A stretch of DNA of 64,000 nucleotides from Byssothecium circinans (lineage: Eukaryota > Ascomycota > Dothideomycetes > Pleosporales > Massarinaceae): NCBI GenBank assembly GCA_010015675.1, contig ML976980.1:834405-898404 (forward strand), in the 5' to 3' direction. The first letter of the stretch is position 1; every line of letters starts with the position of its first letter. Shown here piece by piece: positions 52,990 through 64,000 of this stretch. The notes under the pieces are model-generated. The model was not told the DNA's origin and ran no database searches. It saw only the letters and a program-made list of their open reading frames with translations. A program made the translations under genes and the position numbers.

Positions 52990-53772
52990 ATGGTGAGTGC
53001 TGGAGGGGGGGTTAGGGAGCGAGGAGTTAGAGGAGCAGACAGTGCAGATGCGGCGGGAGACTTGGACGACGAAGACAGGAGTGGTCGGTTGTGCAGTCTT
53101 TTGAGCGCGGGGATTATATCCTCGTTACCGAAGAGCTGTGCGCTATCGTCCCTCCACGTCTATACCGCTGTTGTTACATCTCCACACCACCACCCGTGCT
53201 CCTTGGCCCTCCGGTGTCTCCTCCCAACAACATCTTCGAGGCTCATACTGACACAATGCCACAGTCTTCACCACGCGCCCAATCCCCCGCCAACACCGGC
53301 ACCTCAACCGGTCGCGCGACGTCCCCGAAGCCGCCAGGTGGTCCCGCAACCGTGATGCGGAGGAAGGCTGCTGCCGACCGCGCTGAGAAGACCGCAAACC
53401 AGAGGCCAAGCTCTACTAGGGCGGCAGGTGCAGGTGGCAGTTCGAGCACGATGTTGCGTAAGTGGACACCTTTTGATGGGATGGGATGGGAGAGGAGGAG
53501 GTGGGCGTTTGCTAGTCCAATGGGAGAAATGAGCGGATGGGGAGCATAAATGGGATGGGAATCTTGTACTAACGAATGGCGAATAGGTCTCTACACCGAT
53601 GAGTCGCCAGGCCTTAAGGTCGACCCCGTTGTGGTCATGACGCTCTCCGTTGTCTTCATCTTCTCCGTTGTTGCTCTTCACGGTATGTACTCCAATTCCC
53701 CCTTCCTTTTAACGCCGTCTTCTAATACCCACCGCAGTCATCGCCAAGGTCATGCGCCGATTCTCCGCATAA
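52990..53772 (+). CDS. sbh1: Sec61 beta subunit of the ER protein translocon (SBH1)
   Basis: Predicted exons 52990-52992 (ATG only), 53265-53457, 53587-53682 and 53738-53772 give 108 residues. The cytosolic part is Ser/Pro/Ala-rich (SSPRAQSPANTGTSTGRATS, TVMRRKAAADRAEKTANQRP), then LYTDESPGLKVDPVVVMTLS leads into a single C-terminal membrane anchor (VVFIFSVVALHVIAKV) ending MRRFSA, as in all Sec61 beta tail-anchored proteins. An in-frame ATG at 53256 (MPQSS) could be an alternative start without the first exon. Translocon subunit in the ER membrane. Confidence 0.92.
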
Positions 53773-56154
53773 ATTCTTCACCTCCAACGATCAATCTCTC
53801 CACCCTTTCTTCGTTGGTAGGCGCTCTGCAGCGGCGACGCCAGCTTCTCCACATCCGAATTGACCCAACAACTTTCTATCTACTTTTCTTTACTCGATGG
53901 CTGGCAGTGGTGGTTCAACGGCATGAGCATAGAAAAAAAACCTTTTCTCTTTTCTAGAGGGGCAAGAGCTTGCGCACCTTATATGCGTTGGGGGGCTAGT
54001 GGACGTGGGCGGTTGTGACTGAGCTAGAGCTGTGAATGGCTCGGGCCTCGGCATGGTGTATTATAGGGGTCTTTCTTTGCAAAATGGAAATTTAAAAATT
54101 GAGAATTGATTGTAGAAAGATGGACATGGTGCGATATGTGATGCGCATGGCTTTATGAACGGAAAATACTCCTAGTGCCGGAGTCTAATGTTGATGTAAG
54201 TGATTGAATCGGGAAATAGTGCGCCGACCATATTTTTATCTCCCCAGCATCTTGACACTTTACCCACACATACTTTTTTATATTTAAAAAGAAAACAAGT
54301 TGGCGCAAACATCCGAAACCCGACTTACCGTACCCAGCCGTACCATGGTATCTATCCATCCGACCAAGCGCAACAACATACAGCTAGACCAAATCCTCTC
54401 GCCCAACAACACAAGCATTTCCCCATACTGAACTCTCAAAGTGTTCTAACACGCAGCCCAGCCCAGCCGCCTTGTACCCATGCGAGTGCGAGATGGAAAA
54501 ACAAACAACAAACAAAGTTTCCACATCTTCCTATTACTTCCACCGTCATGATGCGTTTGTCTGTCCATCACCGACCCCGACCCTGCCACCTCGCGTGGCC
54601 ATCTTTGCGCCCCTGCAGCAGGTCCAATTTCCTGCATAAAGTGTCTCTCGAGCCGCGGAACTGGGGGTTGTTGGGATGGCATAGGTAGTTTGAGGGCTTG
54701 GGGAGTGAGTGGGTGGGTGGAGAGGGAAGGGTGTGGCGGTGATGACGGAGGGGGAGAGGGGAGGGGAGGGGAGGGGAGTATACCATTTAATCAGAGTTTA
54801 TGCGATGCGAAGAAAAAAGAAGTTGCAGGCATTATAAACGTAGCATGAAGACGTTGTAATGTAACATGTTCAGTGAAAGTTTGATGGAGACGTGAGCCGT
54901 AGAGCTCCGTTTTACGTGCCTATCTATCTGGGTAGGTAGCTTTGCCTTGGGGATTCAAAGCACTGAGCGAGAGGGACGTAAGGGGTGGGAAATACCCGAG
55001 ACGACTTTGGGCCACGCATATATACATCTCTCTAACTCCCGGAGCAGATAACACTCTCTGACGTACTTTTTTCTCGTGCTACCTTCTGAGAACAGCTTAT
55101 TAACAGCTATTTCTCAGTTCAGACTTACCTACAGCTAGTTTGTTGCTTATTTATAAGAGCTATTTGTGGAAGAATTGAGCTTAAGGGAGGAACGAGTCGT
55201 TAACTGTGTGTTTTAAGAAGGCACGATGCCCGTAAGGACCCTTAGAGGGATCCTACCTTCTTAGAATAATTTATTAACAGCTATTTCTTAATTTAAACCT
55301 ATCTACAGCTTATTAGCTGCTTATTTATAAGAGGTACACGTGGAGGAATTGAGCTTGAGGGAGGAACGACTCATTAACTGTATGTTTTGAGAAGGCATGA
55401 TCCCCGTAAGGACAGTACACATGCACGTGACTTTTACATGCATTTGCAGGGATCCAATCTGAACATCATTCAACATCTGTATCTACCCTTTGTCTTGACT
55501 CTCAGCTTGCGTCGTTATAGCTTCAGTGACTCTTTTCAAATGTTGCAACATTCCAACGGTTTCTTGAGTGGACATCATTCGTCCACCCATCACGCGCACC
55601 ATCTGACGATGCACATGCCAGACAAGGACACCACGCCTCAACCAACACGCCTTGGCAAGTGACAGGACGCGCTCATCCAAAAGCGGAAAAGTCTCCAGAC
55701 CTAGCCCCTTCATCGTCTGATAATCGATTCGTGGTTATGTGCATCCTTCATCTGAGTGATGCGGAATCTCACCGGTGAGAGTGAAACGTGCCACTGACTG
55801 ACGGGTGACCGTGACGAATAGCACATCGCTCTTACTTCTTTAGAACAATGCGGTCTGTTGGTGGTGCCCATCTGCTCGCGATGACTGTGCCACAAATTCA
55901 CCGAGACTACCATACCCCCATCCCAACATCTTCCCCTCCCTGTAATGCACTTCAATATCACAACCTACTGTACATACTTTACGACTCTACAACCTGCTTC
56001 GCTTTCCTACAACCTGCTTCACGATCCTTCGTAGATGCACCGTATCCTTCGGCGCCGCCAAGCGCAAAGGAGACGTATTCACAGCACCCGATCGAAAATC
56101 CGAGGAGACCCTCAGCTTTAGAAACCGTATAAAGCGCATCCAAGCATTCAGCAC
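53773..56154. other. Gene-free region with G-rich tract and duplication
   Basis: This region holds the SBH1 3' side, a G-quadruplex-like tract (54750-54776) and a 174-bp direct duplication (55079-55413). ORFs such as 54200-54688 and 55387-55662 have no coding character. Confidence 0.45.
55079..55413. repeat. 174-bp direct tandem duplication
   Basis: CTACCTTCT at 55079 and 55253 opens two copies that run through TTAACAGCTATTTCT, GCTTATTTATAAGAG and GAATTGAGCTT to CCCGTAAGGAC. The copies differ mostly by transitions. Confidence 0.88.
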
Positions 56155-56973
56155 ATGTCTGCACCTCCTATGGCACCGCCAAATTTCCTCTCATTACCGC
56201 CAGAGCTCCTGCTCGGAATGAGGGACTTCCTTCCACCAGACGCTATTCTTTCCCTGAAGCTGACGCACCCCATATTCAACAACACACTCCCTTCGCTACC
56301 AGATCTGAAGACCAGGATCATAACACTATCGCCGTGCGCCCGCTTTTCTATCGAAAGGTTACGAATCTTGAGCACAACTGCCCCTGGCTTGCATGAGAAC
56401 AGGGACGATGTTCGACAGCGCTGCAGGCTCTGCAAACACATCTATCCTCTGAAAATGTTCACGTCGTCGAACAGTCCTGCCTGCGAGGTAGAGACGTTCG
56501 TGACAGGCAACCCGAGACCAGAAGTCGTCGACCTCCCGCCGTACGTTTGCGCGTGGCATGTGGCTCGGCTGACACGCAAAATCTATACTGGGCCTGGCGG
56601 GAGGAACGAGTGGGTGAGCGACATGAGGAATATGTGTATGCATAACGGCTGTATTCAAGGCTGGGAAGAATGCAGGTGCGGTTGTGATAGCTGCGGGTAT
56701 CAGATGGTGAGGACGTATACGAGATACATGAACAGCACTACCGAGTGCCGGAAATTTATCTTTTGGAGGAATATGAATGAGGAAAGTGAGGATCCACTGG
56801 AGAGGTCGAAGGGGCGATTGTATGTGAGGGAATCGAGCATCAGCCTTCCGGTAGCGTATGATATCGAGCCAACGACCGAATTCAACGACCAGAGAGGAGC
56901 TGGAGTTGCGGCCATCGCGAGTGGATGGAGGGCCATGAGGGCCAAGTTTGTAGCAGTTATTACTAATATCTAG
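56155..56973 (+). CDS. F-box domain protein
   Basis: Intronless ORF of 272 residues. The N-terminal F-box reads FLSLPPELLLGMRDFLPPDAILSLKLTHPIF (quoted in two parts: LPPELLLGMRDFL and DAILSLKLTHPIF), which would bind Skp1 of an SCF ubiquitin ligase. The C-terminal part has several Cys (RCRLCKHIYPLKMF, ECRCGCDSCGYQM) and charged helices and no leucine-rich or WD repeats. It resembles the short fungal F-box proteins of unknown target. The context gives no partner. Confidence 0.8.
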   Translation: MSAPPMAPPNFLSLPPELLLGMRDFLPPDAILSLKLTHPIFNNTLPSLPDLKTRIITLSPCARFSIERLRILSTTAPGLHENRDDVRQRCRLCKHIYPLKMFTSSNSPACEVETFVTGNPRPEVVDLPPYVCAWHVARLTRKIYTGPGGRNEWVSDMRNMCMHNGCIQGWEECRCGCDSCGYQMVRTYTRYMNSTTECRKFIFWRNMNEESEDPLERSKGRLYVRESSISLPVAYDIEPTTEFNDQRGAGVAAIASGWRAMRAKFVAVITNI

Positions 56974-57099
56974 CTTCACACGGGATAAATCCTCTAGGCC
57001 TGTGCTTTTCACATACTTACTTAGTTAAGGTTGCACTGTATAAATTTAAGCTCTCACCTATCTTCCTTCTTCCTTCTTTATCTACGCTCTCGCATACTT

Positions 57100-57597
57100 A
57101 TGGCTTCCTCTTTTAATATAAAGAATCCTTTAGCTGTGCCCGTCCCTTATCTAGAGTACAGCTTCTTTAAAAGCATCTAGCCCCTTCCTCTAGCAACTAA
57201 GGAAGAACTCCTGGATTTCTAGCAGAAGCTAGATAATATAGCTAAAGAATCTAACGACAATATTAAGTAGCTTAGGTAGATGGACCTAGTCATCACTAAG
57301 TTCCCTAAGGGTAAGGACTCTTACTACTACTGTGCAACGCGTCGCTAATCTAAATAGCTACACCTAAGGAGACCGCATTCGCTACCGTTTCCTCCTGGCT
57401 CCTATGAGCAGGTCTACCTTAACGACCTCGCGGCTTTCTTTGAGACAAGCCCCACCTTAGCCCTTCCTGATTGACTGAAGGCGCTGCTCGCAGCTGGAAG
57501 GAAGAACACCTGTGGCTAGGAAATAGCGGAACTGGACCTGTGGGTCACTTGGTTTGTTGGGCGGCGCTATGTGGGGAGTGCTAAAGTAGCTTCTTAA
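57100..57597 (+). pseudogene. RIP-degraded ORF, unknown family
   Basis: One frame from ATG at 57100 to TAA at 57595 (166 codons) reads as protein except for eight internal stops: six TAG, one TAA and one TGA. Each is explained by one C-to-T or G-to-A change from CAG, CAA, CGA or TGG. Intact blocks include NPLAVPVPYLEYSFFK, MDLVITKFPKGKDSYYYCAT and LNDLAAFFETSPTLALPD. It probably comes from a repeat or transposon-borne gene family. No domain was recognised. Confidence 0.55.
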
Positions 57598-57903
57598 ATG
57601 TATCTTGGTTCTCAAAATGACTCACTCTTCAAAATGGCTCACACGCGGGTCGTGCACAAGGCGCGAGCACCGACCAGAGAGGAGAATCGAAACACCCCGT
57701 CCCTCAGCACTAAACAGTCGTGGGCAGAAGTTTAGGTACACTTTCAACCTTGGGGCTTGTGGAAAGTGTTTCCAAGCTTTTGACTCATGACTACGATCTC
57801 GTTCGACGTCGACCTGAAGCCTAAGAATCTTCCCCATTCTCTGTGAAACGGTCTTTCGTTGTTTGCGCTTGATAATCTTCATTTGTATTCTTCTCTCTTC
57901 TAC
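57598..57903. other. Gene-free spacer
   Basis: This region of about 300 bp contains two short repeats of CTCAAAATGACTCA type. No tRNA could be folded here. The 3' end of the membrane-protein gene lies at the right. Confidence 0.4.
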
Positions 57904-58725
57904 TCATGCGAAGTCTTTTTCGTTCCGACAGCCGCCCTTGTCGACAAAGCTCCATTTCAGCTTCCGTCTCTTCATATCCATATTCCAACTGCATACTTCG
58001 ACCAAAGCCCACCACTGCGCAACCATCAAAACCGACCCGGCCCAAGCAGCACCAGCCGAAAGTATCCTGAAGCTCGACTTGCATTTCTCATACCACGTCG
58101 CATCCCAACCAAAGCCGTCGTCCAATTCATGACACATCCACAGCTCTATTTTGGAATCATATCGGACGTAATCCAATATGGGGATTGACCGCGGTACGGA
58201 AGGCGGAAGGACGTTGACGAAGAGCACGATGGTAACCACCGTCAAGGAAATCGCATGGATTATGGTATACGTTGACACTAATCCATAGCGTTTCTGTTTC
58301 GTTGTCAGCACTGCTCACGTTGTCTCGCCAGAACCGACATCGAAGGATCCAACATGCACGTAAGCAGCTAGGCCGAACCTTAACTCGACGGGGATCGCCT
58401 GCCTACCTTTACAGCGCCGAAAACCCCCAATGCGCTCGCCCCAGCGGCGACGACATCGTACCACACGCACAACCAAGTGCTCCACGAAACAGCGGACAGG
58501 GCTCCAAGCACTACAAAGCTCGCGACGTGTGCGAACAACGTCACCGATGGAAGTATAATGGCGAGCGCTCTGTACGCAACAACATCAGCTCAACTCCAAG
58601 TCCGAAATCACCGCAGCGCTTTCGCGTGAGAACATTGCGTCGGAACCCAGAACAGAATTCCGGAACGATGCGGAAACCACATAACATCAAACGTACCTGC
58701 CCTGCGGCGCATCAAGACAAACCAT
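57904..58725 (-). CDS. Small multi-pass membrane protein, unknown function
   Basis: Three predicted exons, 58697-58725, 58407-58569 and 57904-58293, with introns of 127 and 113 nt, give 193 residues. The joined protein has about four hydrophobic segments: ALAIILPSVTLFAHVASFVV, WLCVWYDVVAAGASALGVFG, YTIIHAISLTVVTIVLFVNV, and ILSAGAAWAGSVLMVAQWWALVEV. A basic C-terminal tail follows. The first exon is short and less certain than the rest. No family is recognised; the pattern is like small fungal MARVEL-type four-helix proteins, but this is only a resemblance of shape. Confidence 0.55.
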
Positions 58726-60289
58726 ATCTTCTACACGTTGTAGTTTCCCGCCTGCCAATGCGCGCACTCTCTCCGAACGTAAACAACAACAATGGATGAC
58801 GCCGAGTGCTAAAAAAGCCTCTGCAAGGACCTGGCTCCAAGCACTCTCTTATATCCCGCGAGACGAGAAGAACAAACAGCTCGGATAGCGTCGCCGATAC
58901 GTCGTTTACGGTCCGGTCCCTCGCGCTTCTGGGACTTCCGGTGGTAGCTTTCCTTTTTTTTTTTTTTTTTTTTTTTTTGGTTTCGCGCTACGTCATGAAT
59001 CAATAATCAAAATCATCCACAACGAATCCTGCGGGTCCCTCTTATCGATTATAGCAGATAGGAAAAGCAAGAAGCGCAATGTGGTCGAACATGATATAAT
59101 AATGGAAATTGGAAAGCATTTAAACCCCAAGTGTGTTTTATATCTGTGCATGAAATAGAGTGTAGGACTCGCCCAGGCACCAGCCATCAGCTACGGCGAG
59201 GCCCTGAAATAGGAAGCTGTATGTACAGTACAAGGCTCAGGCCGAGCTTTTTTGACATCCTGGGCAGAGCGAAGGCCACGTGAGGGTGGATAATGAGAGG
59301 AGCAGTGGTGTTTGAAACTGTTTGAATTTAAAAATGGCTTCGACTCGGATCGCGTCGGATGCAAAGTGACCCCCAAGTTTGTAACCCACCGTCAGCTGTG
59401 ATCCTTCTTGCCCAGCACCATTTTCTGCGTTCTTTCTAGTTCAGGACTCAAGAGCACTTTGACTCCACGGAGAAGGCGACAGACGTACCTTGGACATGGA
59501 ACAATTATTGTCGAACTCCGCACCAATTAAATAATGCCGCGAGGGGATCTCTCCTTGGCGGCTTCTTCAGCTGTGTATGTGGTTTTGAGCTAGATAGCGG
59601 GAGATCTATGCTGGACAGTGGTCCAGTGAGTCGGTGCTGGTACGTGCGTATTCGATGGTTGGTACATTTCTTCATTCAATGTTCTTCTTGACATCGACGA
59701 AGGGCTTTTTTGGTACCCAAATGCTGCTATGGGTTATCTGTCGGATGATCTAGGCTAAGGGGGGATGGATGGATGGATCATGGGACAACCGCGGCTTCAG
59801 CGTTTGGGGGGCATATCATGGGTGCCTTGGGGATAACACGCGTATCAGATGTGGATGTTTATAAACGATGAGAGGGGCTACATGATTCATTTCATGGGGA
59901 CATGTGCTTCCATGACGGCGGGACGCCGGTTTCGGGCTGAGCATGACCCGACGACAGTGGTGAGATTGGATGGGAGGAGGAGTTGACATGAGCTTGTGCA
60001 GAATATGCGGTGAGTGAGCCGGGTTTGGACTGTGGACTGTGGATGGAAAGGTCAGTGAGTCTATTGAGCGGGGAAGTTGATACTGATGTACTTCATGACA
60101 GACTCTCGTCCACGCGGATCGTACTGGTAGTGGAAAAGCAGAAACTTTCAGCTGCGGGAGATATTGAAGTGGAAGCAGGAATTGGCATGTATCATTAATA
60201 TCGATTCCTGCTATGACCCATCACGCCACGCCAGTGTATTCGATAACGCCGGCACGAATACCTTCGAGCCAAGAGGGGAAGCGATGCGC
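58726..60289. other. Gene-free region
   Basis: A 25-T run occurs at 58954-58978. No ORF above background is seen. The right end holds the xylose reductase 3' side. Confidence 0.45.
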
Positions 60290-61645
60290 TTAGGGGAAGA
60301 GGTAGATGGGGATACCGTACTGTAGCAATGTCAGCAACTACTTCAAAACTCTCCAGCGAAATGAGCACTCACGTTGGAAGGCGTATTGAACTTCAGACCA
60401 CGATCCAAGTCAGAAATCTCGTTCAGCTCATCCTTCGTAAGGTCGAAACCCGTAACATCCAAGTTCTCCGCCAACCGCGTCGGCGAGTTACTCTTCGGGA
60501 TAACACTCAAGCCCCTCTGCGTCGCCCACCTAAGTAGCACCTGCGCGGGCGTCTTCCCATGCTTCCCCGCCGCTTTCTTAATCACATTATGCTCGAGCAG
60601 CGTCGGCGTATCTTCCGCAACCTTCATATCGCACTCGATGAAGCTCAACGGCCCAAACGACGAATACGCCGTGATCGCAATCTTATGCTGCTCAGCCAAC
60701 TTCAACAAGGTGGGCTGCACAAAGTACGGATGGTGCTCAATCTGCAGCGTCGCTGGCTTGAACTCCGCATACGTGAAAAGATCCAACAACAGCGGACCGG
60801 TGTAATTCGACACACCGATGCTCTTCGCGAGACCCTTCTTCTTCAGCGACTCCATGGCCTTCCATGTCGATTCCAGAGACGACTTGCCGTACCGTACTTC
60901 GGTCTCGCCGTCGTCGTAGTACCACCCGGGCGGATACCGTGTCTCGGGCGCCACGTACTGGAGGGAAATCGGGAAGTGGATCAGGTAGAGGTCGAAGTAG
61001 TCGATGCCCCAGTCGGCGAGCTGCTTCTTGGCGATGGGCTCGACTTGCTCTGGGTCGTGGAATGAATTCCAGAGCTTGGAGACGAGGAAGAGGTCTTCGC
61101 GCTTTACGATGCCTTCTTTGATGGCGCGGGCGACGCCCTGCCCGGACTCGACTTCGTTGCCGTAATCTATAAGGCATGTTGTCAGTTGTTGTGCAGGTGA
61201 GGTGTGAATGGAGGGGTTCCGACAGGTTCCGACATCGTTCCGAGATATGCAGGGTTTGGTGGCGTTTTTCTGCGACGGGTCGTCCTCCAGACTATCGATT
61301 TCGCTCCCAGATACCGCGAGATTGTGCCGAGCAGCGAGATACTTTAGGCAGAATGCGTGTGTGGAGCATTGGCGTGCGGTCGATGCCACCGTCTACTCGT
61401 AGGTAGGGTTTCGGCCCAGCTCGAGTGGAGTAGAAACGATAACTCTTTCATTCGGCCTGGGGATTGAGGATGGGGCAAGGTAGGGAAGAAAGCTTACCGC
61501 ACGCTCCGTCAAAGAGTCTGTAGCCCGTCTTGATCGCGTTGTACACCTGGTCCGCACACTTCTCGTTTTCGACTTTCCACAGCCCGAAACCGACTTGCGG
61601 CATCTTGTTGCCATCGTTGAGCTCGACGGAGGGAACGTTGACCAT
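60290..61645 (-). CDS. xyl1: NAD(P)H-dependent D-xylose reductase (aldo-keto reductase)
   Basis: Three predicted exons, 61498-61645, 60373-61166 and 60290-60319, with introns of 331 and 53 nt, give 323 residues, the normal size. Start [20 protein letters not shown]. The catalytic tetrad is complete: Asp46 and Tyr51 (RLFDGACDYGNE), Lys80 (LFLVSKLW), His113 (YLIHFP). Cofactor loop [19 protein letters not shown], with IPKS typical of AKR2B. The last exon encodes YGIPIYLFP, the usual end of fungal XRs. It reduces xylose to xylitol in the pentose pathway. The first intron is long for this genome, and part of it is open in frame. Confidence 0.92.
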
Positions 61646-62992
61646 GATTGCGGTATTCTCTGGTATCGAGGGTATCTGTGGTGTTCGTGTACGAAAGGTG
61701 AATGGAATCGAAGAAACAGGCAATGAAGGCGAGCACCTAATAAATAGCAAAGCCAGTGTGTCCAAACGGGGATGATGTTCCCAAGCCCTGCTAGATATAA
61801 TATAGGCAAGGCACCCGCAGCTTCGGCGCCATTCTTCCTGTGCAGTATGGTATCGCGTAGCTGCGGCGTTCTCACGCGAGCATCCACTCCTGCTCGACCA
61901 TGGCTACGTAAATAACCTTGAGTGGTATAACCGGAGAATTGGTTCTTTTCGCCTCACCTGCTCATCGTACACAGCATTGTACAATCAATCTTTGCCATGC
62001 ATTTTGCCTGCTCCTACACCCGCGATACACTTCTGTGGCTCTCTGCACCATCCGTAACTCGATCACAGTACGCCGTCTTGGAAGTTTCTGCCCCTCCATC
62101 CGTGGCTTCGACAGCGTATTCCTCGCATTAGCCTCGATCTGTCCATCTTCCCTGGAACCCCTGTACACACGCGGCTATTCCGTGTCGAAGATTTTCCTTC
62201 CACTCAGCCTCAATGCAAAATCGATCTCCCCATGTCGTTCACCAGTCGCTATGGTGATGCCCCGAGGGCGGTATCATAGTGGGGTATTCGCTCACCCCTC
62301 GTGCCCCTCTATGACGCCAAGCGGATAAAGTATGCTCTTGAGGCACCGGATAAATTAAGTATATGAGGGGCCCGGCGGGAGAGGTGTTCGCGCCATTGTG
62401 GGATGGGACGAGGCGTTTTCTTTTCTTACATGTACTTCCGTGGGTAGAGCCGATGGCCTTGTGCCTGCCTGGGTTGTGGCGGTTGCGGTGGAAAACTTCG
62501 GGGGTTGCTGGATTGGGCAGGTGGGGGAGGGGTAGGTATGATGCAGACGATGAGGTTGTTGAGCTTCAGACAATCCAACGTTCCTAGATTCTGCCACCTT
62601 GGAGTGTGGATGATGACGGCTTCCCCTCTTTTGTTGTACACGTCTCTTATCGCATTGATTGAGCAGCATAGCCTTGAGATTGAAAGATGGTCACGCTTTC
62701 TGATCACGATGCATGTCCTCCTAGAACTATAACCGGTGCGATAAGATATCAGGCATAGCATGGAGTGACTCCTTATCACAGGTATACACATACCGGTCAT
62801 ACGTGCGAGATGGTTGAGCACAGGGAAAATCCAAGGGGACACCTGGGTGAAACAGGCGACCAACGGAAAACCTCTCTCTACTAAGTGAACAACATAGGTA
62901 AAGGATTTATAACTATGGGCATTTTAGCGCTGACCAGCCTCTCTTGCAGTCGCAGCATTACCAATCCAATACCAGTCACCATCCTCTGCATC
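61646..62992. other. Gene-free spacer
   Basis: This spacer of about 1.3 kb includes the XYL1 promoter and the 3' side of the MDR gene. The ORFs here look like background. Confidence 0.4.
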
Positions 62993-64000
62993 TTACGAAG
63001 CCTTAAGCTCGGTAATCAGCTTGCCTTGATTCCCTCCAACAAACAGCAACTTCCACGTCTTCGGAACATCCTCAAACTTCGTCGGAACAATCGTCTCGCT
63101 CTCCTCTCCAATCTTGATCTTCCCCGCCTTGGCAGCCTCAACTATCTTTCCAATAATCCCCGGCGCCTTACCCGCCGCAACAGCATCCAGAATAACGAGC
63201 CCTCTGACTTGAATCCGGTTCACAATGATCTCGAACCAGTTCTTGATCCCTGTTTCCCCGGGAGAGTTGTAGGTAGCGACAGCACCACAAGCAGCAACAC
63301 GTCCGAAGCGCTTGATACGTGTGAGCATCAAGTCCAAGATCTCGCCGCCGACGTTGTCAAAGTAAACGTCCACGAAACCGTCGGTCGCTCTCTTGAGCTG
63401 CTCCACGAAGTCGGGAGCTTTGTAATCGACGCACACATCTGCCCCGAGCGATTCTACCCACCGACACTTCTTCTCCCCTCCAGCGATTCCAATGACGCGC
63501 TTAGCTCCAACAATGTGTTTAGCAATCTGCACAACCATGTTTCCTGTAGCACCAGCCGCACCGCTAACTACCACCGTCTCCCCGGCCTTTGCTTCCGCAA
63601 TATCAACTAGGCCGTAGTATGCTGTGAGGCCGGTGCCACCGAGCGCACCTAGGAAGGTTGTGGGCTTGATACCGGCTGATTCGTTGGGCTGGATGGGGTT
63701 TAATTTCGCGGCGTCGAGAACGGCGTATTCGCTCCATGTTGATTCGCCCGAGACGAGTTGCCCGGCCTTCAGCTTATCGGATGTGGAGGATATCACTTCG
63801 GAGACGGCGTAGGTACGCATGGTCTCGTTTTTGAGGACGGGTACCGTGTAGAAGCGCTCGGGGTCGATGCCGGCTTGGATCCAAGCGCGTTGGGCCGGGT
63901 CGTTGGAGAAGTATCTGCAAAAAGAGTGTTAGTTCCAGACATCAGAAATATATTTTGGGCAATGAAATTAGCTGGGAACCGGAGAAGTCTTACAGGGTCT
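62993..64000 (-). CDS. Zinc-independent MDR oxidoreductase (CurA/LTB4DH-like), 5' end outside window
   Basis: Partial. Exon 62993-63914, a 79-nt intron at 63915-63993, and seven bases of an upstream exon (63994-64000). The visible part (about 309 residues) begins TLYFSNDPAQRAWIQAGIDP and includes TFLGALGGTGLTAYYGL, the nucleotide-binding VVVSGAAGATGNMVVQIAKH, RVIGIAGGEKKCRWVESLGA, and YFDNVGGEILDLMLTRIKRF, then the CurA/PTGR-like C-terminus. No zinc ligands are seen. Such enzymes reduce alpha,beta-unsaturated ketones or quinones with NADPH. Confidence 0.88.

Noticed and set aside
57640..57790. Possible tRNA (GTTTCGATTC word on the minus strand)
   Set aside because: No A box, no pairing T stem and no acceptor stem could be drawn.
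61176..61406. Open frame inside the first XYL1 intron
   Set aside because: The spliced protein is complete and of normal length without it.
1..64000. CRISPR arrays, prophage or bacterial operons
   Set aside because: The direct repeats seen are head-to-tail satellites without spacers, and all genes are fungal with introns.

Overview
The window is nuclear DNA of a filamentous ascomycete (Pezizomycotina). Genes carry mostly 45-80 nt GT-AG introns. Single-copy fungal genes are present (BUD4/anillin, MRH4, RPB9, SET9, a Pin1-type isomerase, mitochondrial uL14, Sec61 beta, xylose reductase). Dead repeats carry C-to-T stop codons, as left by repeat-induced point mutation (RIP). A Dothideomycete is my guess, but nothing here proves the class. 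All exon coordinates are hand-made splice predictions that keep frame and family similarity; no transcript data were available.

Region 1, about 1-12.3 kb: an AT-rich, RIP-like block, then a compact metabolite-type gene set. It holds a DHA2 MFS exporter (-), a 3-ketodihydrosphingosine-reductase-like SDR (+), a cytochrome P450 (+), a SAT4/Pth11-like membrane protein (-) and an alpha-oxoamine synthase (+). Copies of one repeat family lie on both sides in opposite orientation, and a truncated F-box-like ORF abuts the right copy. This gene content matches the tailoring half of sphinganine-analogue clusters (fumonisin, AAL-toxin, sphingofungin types), but no polyketide synthase is in the window. 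I regard this as the most interesting part.

Region 2, 12.8-18.7 kb: two lineage-type hypothetical genes, one with two compensating frameshifts, a 13-bp minisatellite with an assembly gap, and about 2 kb without genes.

Region 3, 18.7-37.6 kb: a conserved housekeeping block with MRH4 and BUD4 (divergent), an RGG-rich protein with a possible N-myristoylation start, a conserved hypothetical protein, PIN1 and RPB9 (divergent), mitochondrial uL14 and SET9 (divergent).

Region 4, 38.5-48.6 kb: an accessory stretch with a complete but dead pogo/Fot1-type transposon (TA target duplications, matched terminal inverted repeats, stops of RIP type), a secreted M35-like metalloprotease, a 154-bp tandem repeat, a hypothetical protein, and a large gene fusing an OTT_1508-type deaminase-like domain to a MYND zinc finger.

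Region 5, 50.5-64 kb: a Gln/Asn/Ser-rich hypothetical protein, Sec61 beta, a 174-bp duplication, an F-box protein, a RIP-degraded ORF, a small membrane protein, D-xylose reductase, and an MDR oxidoreductase that runs off the right edge.
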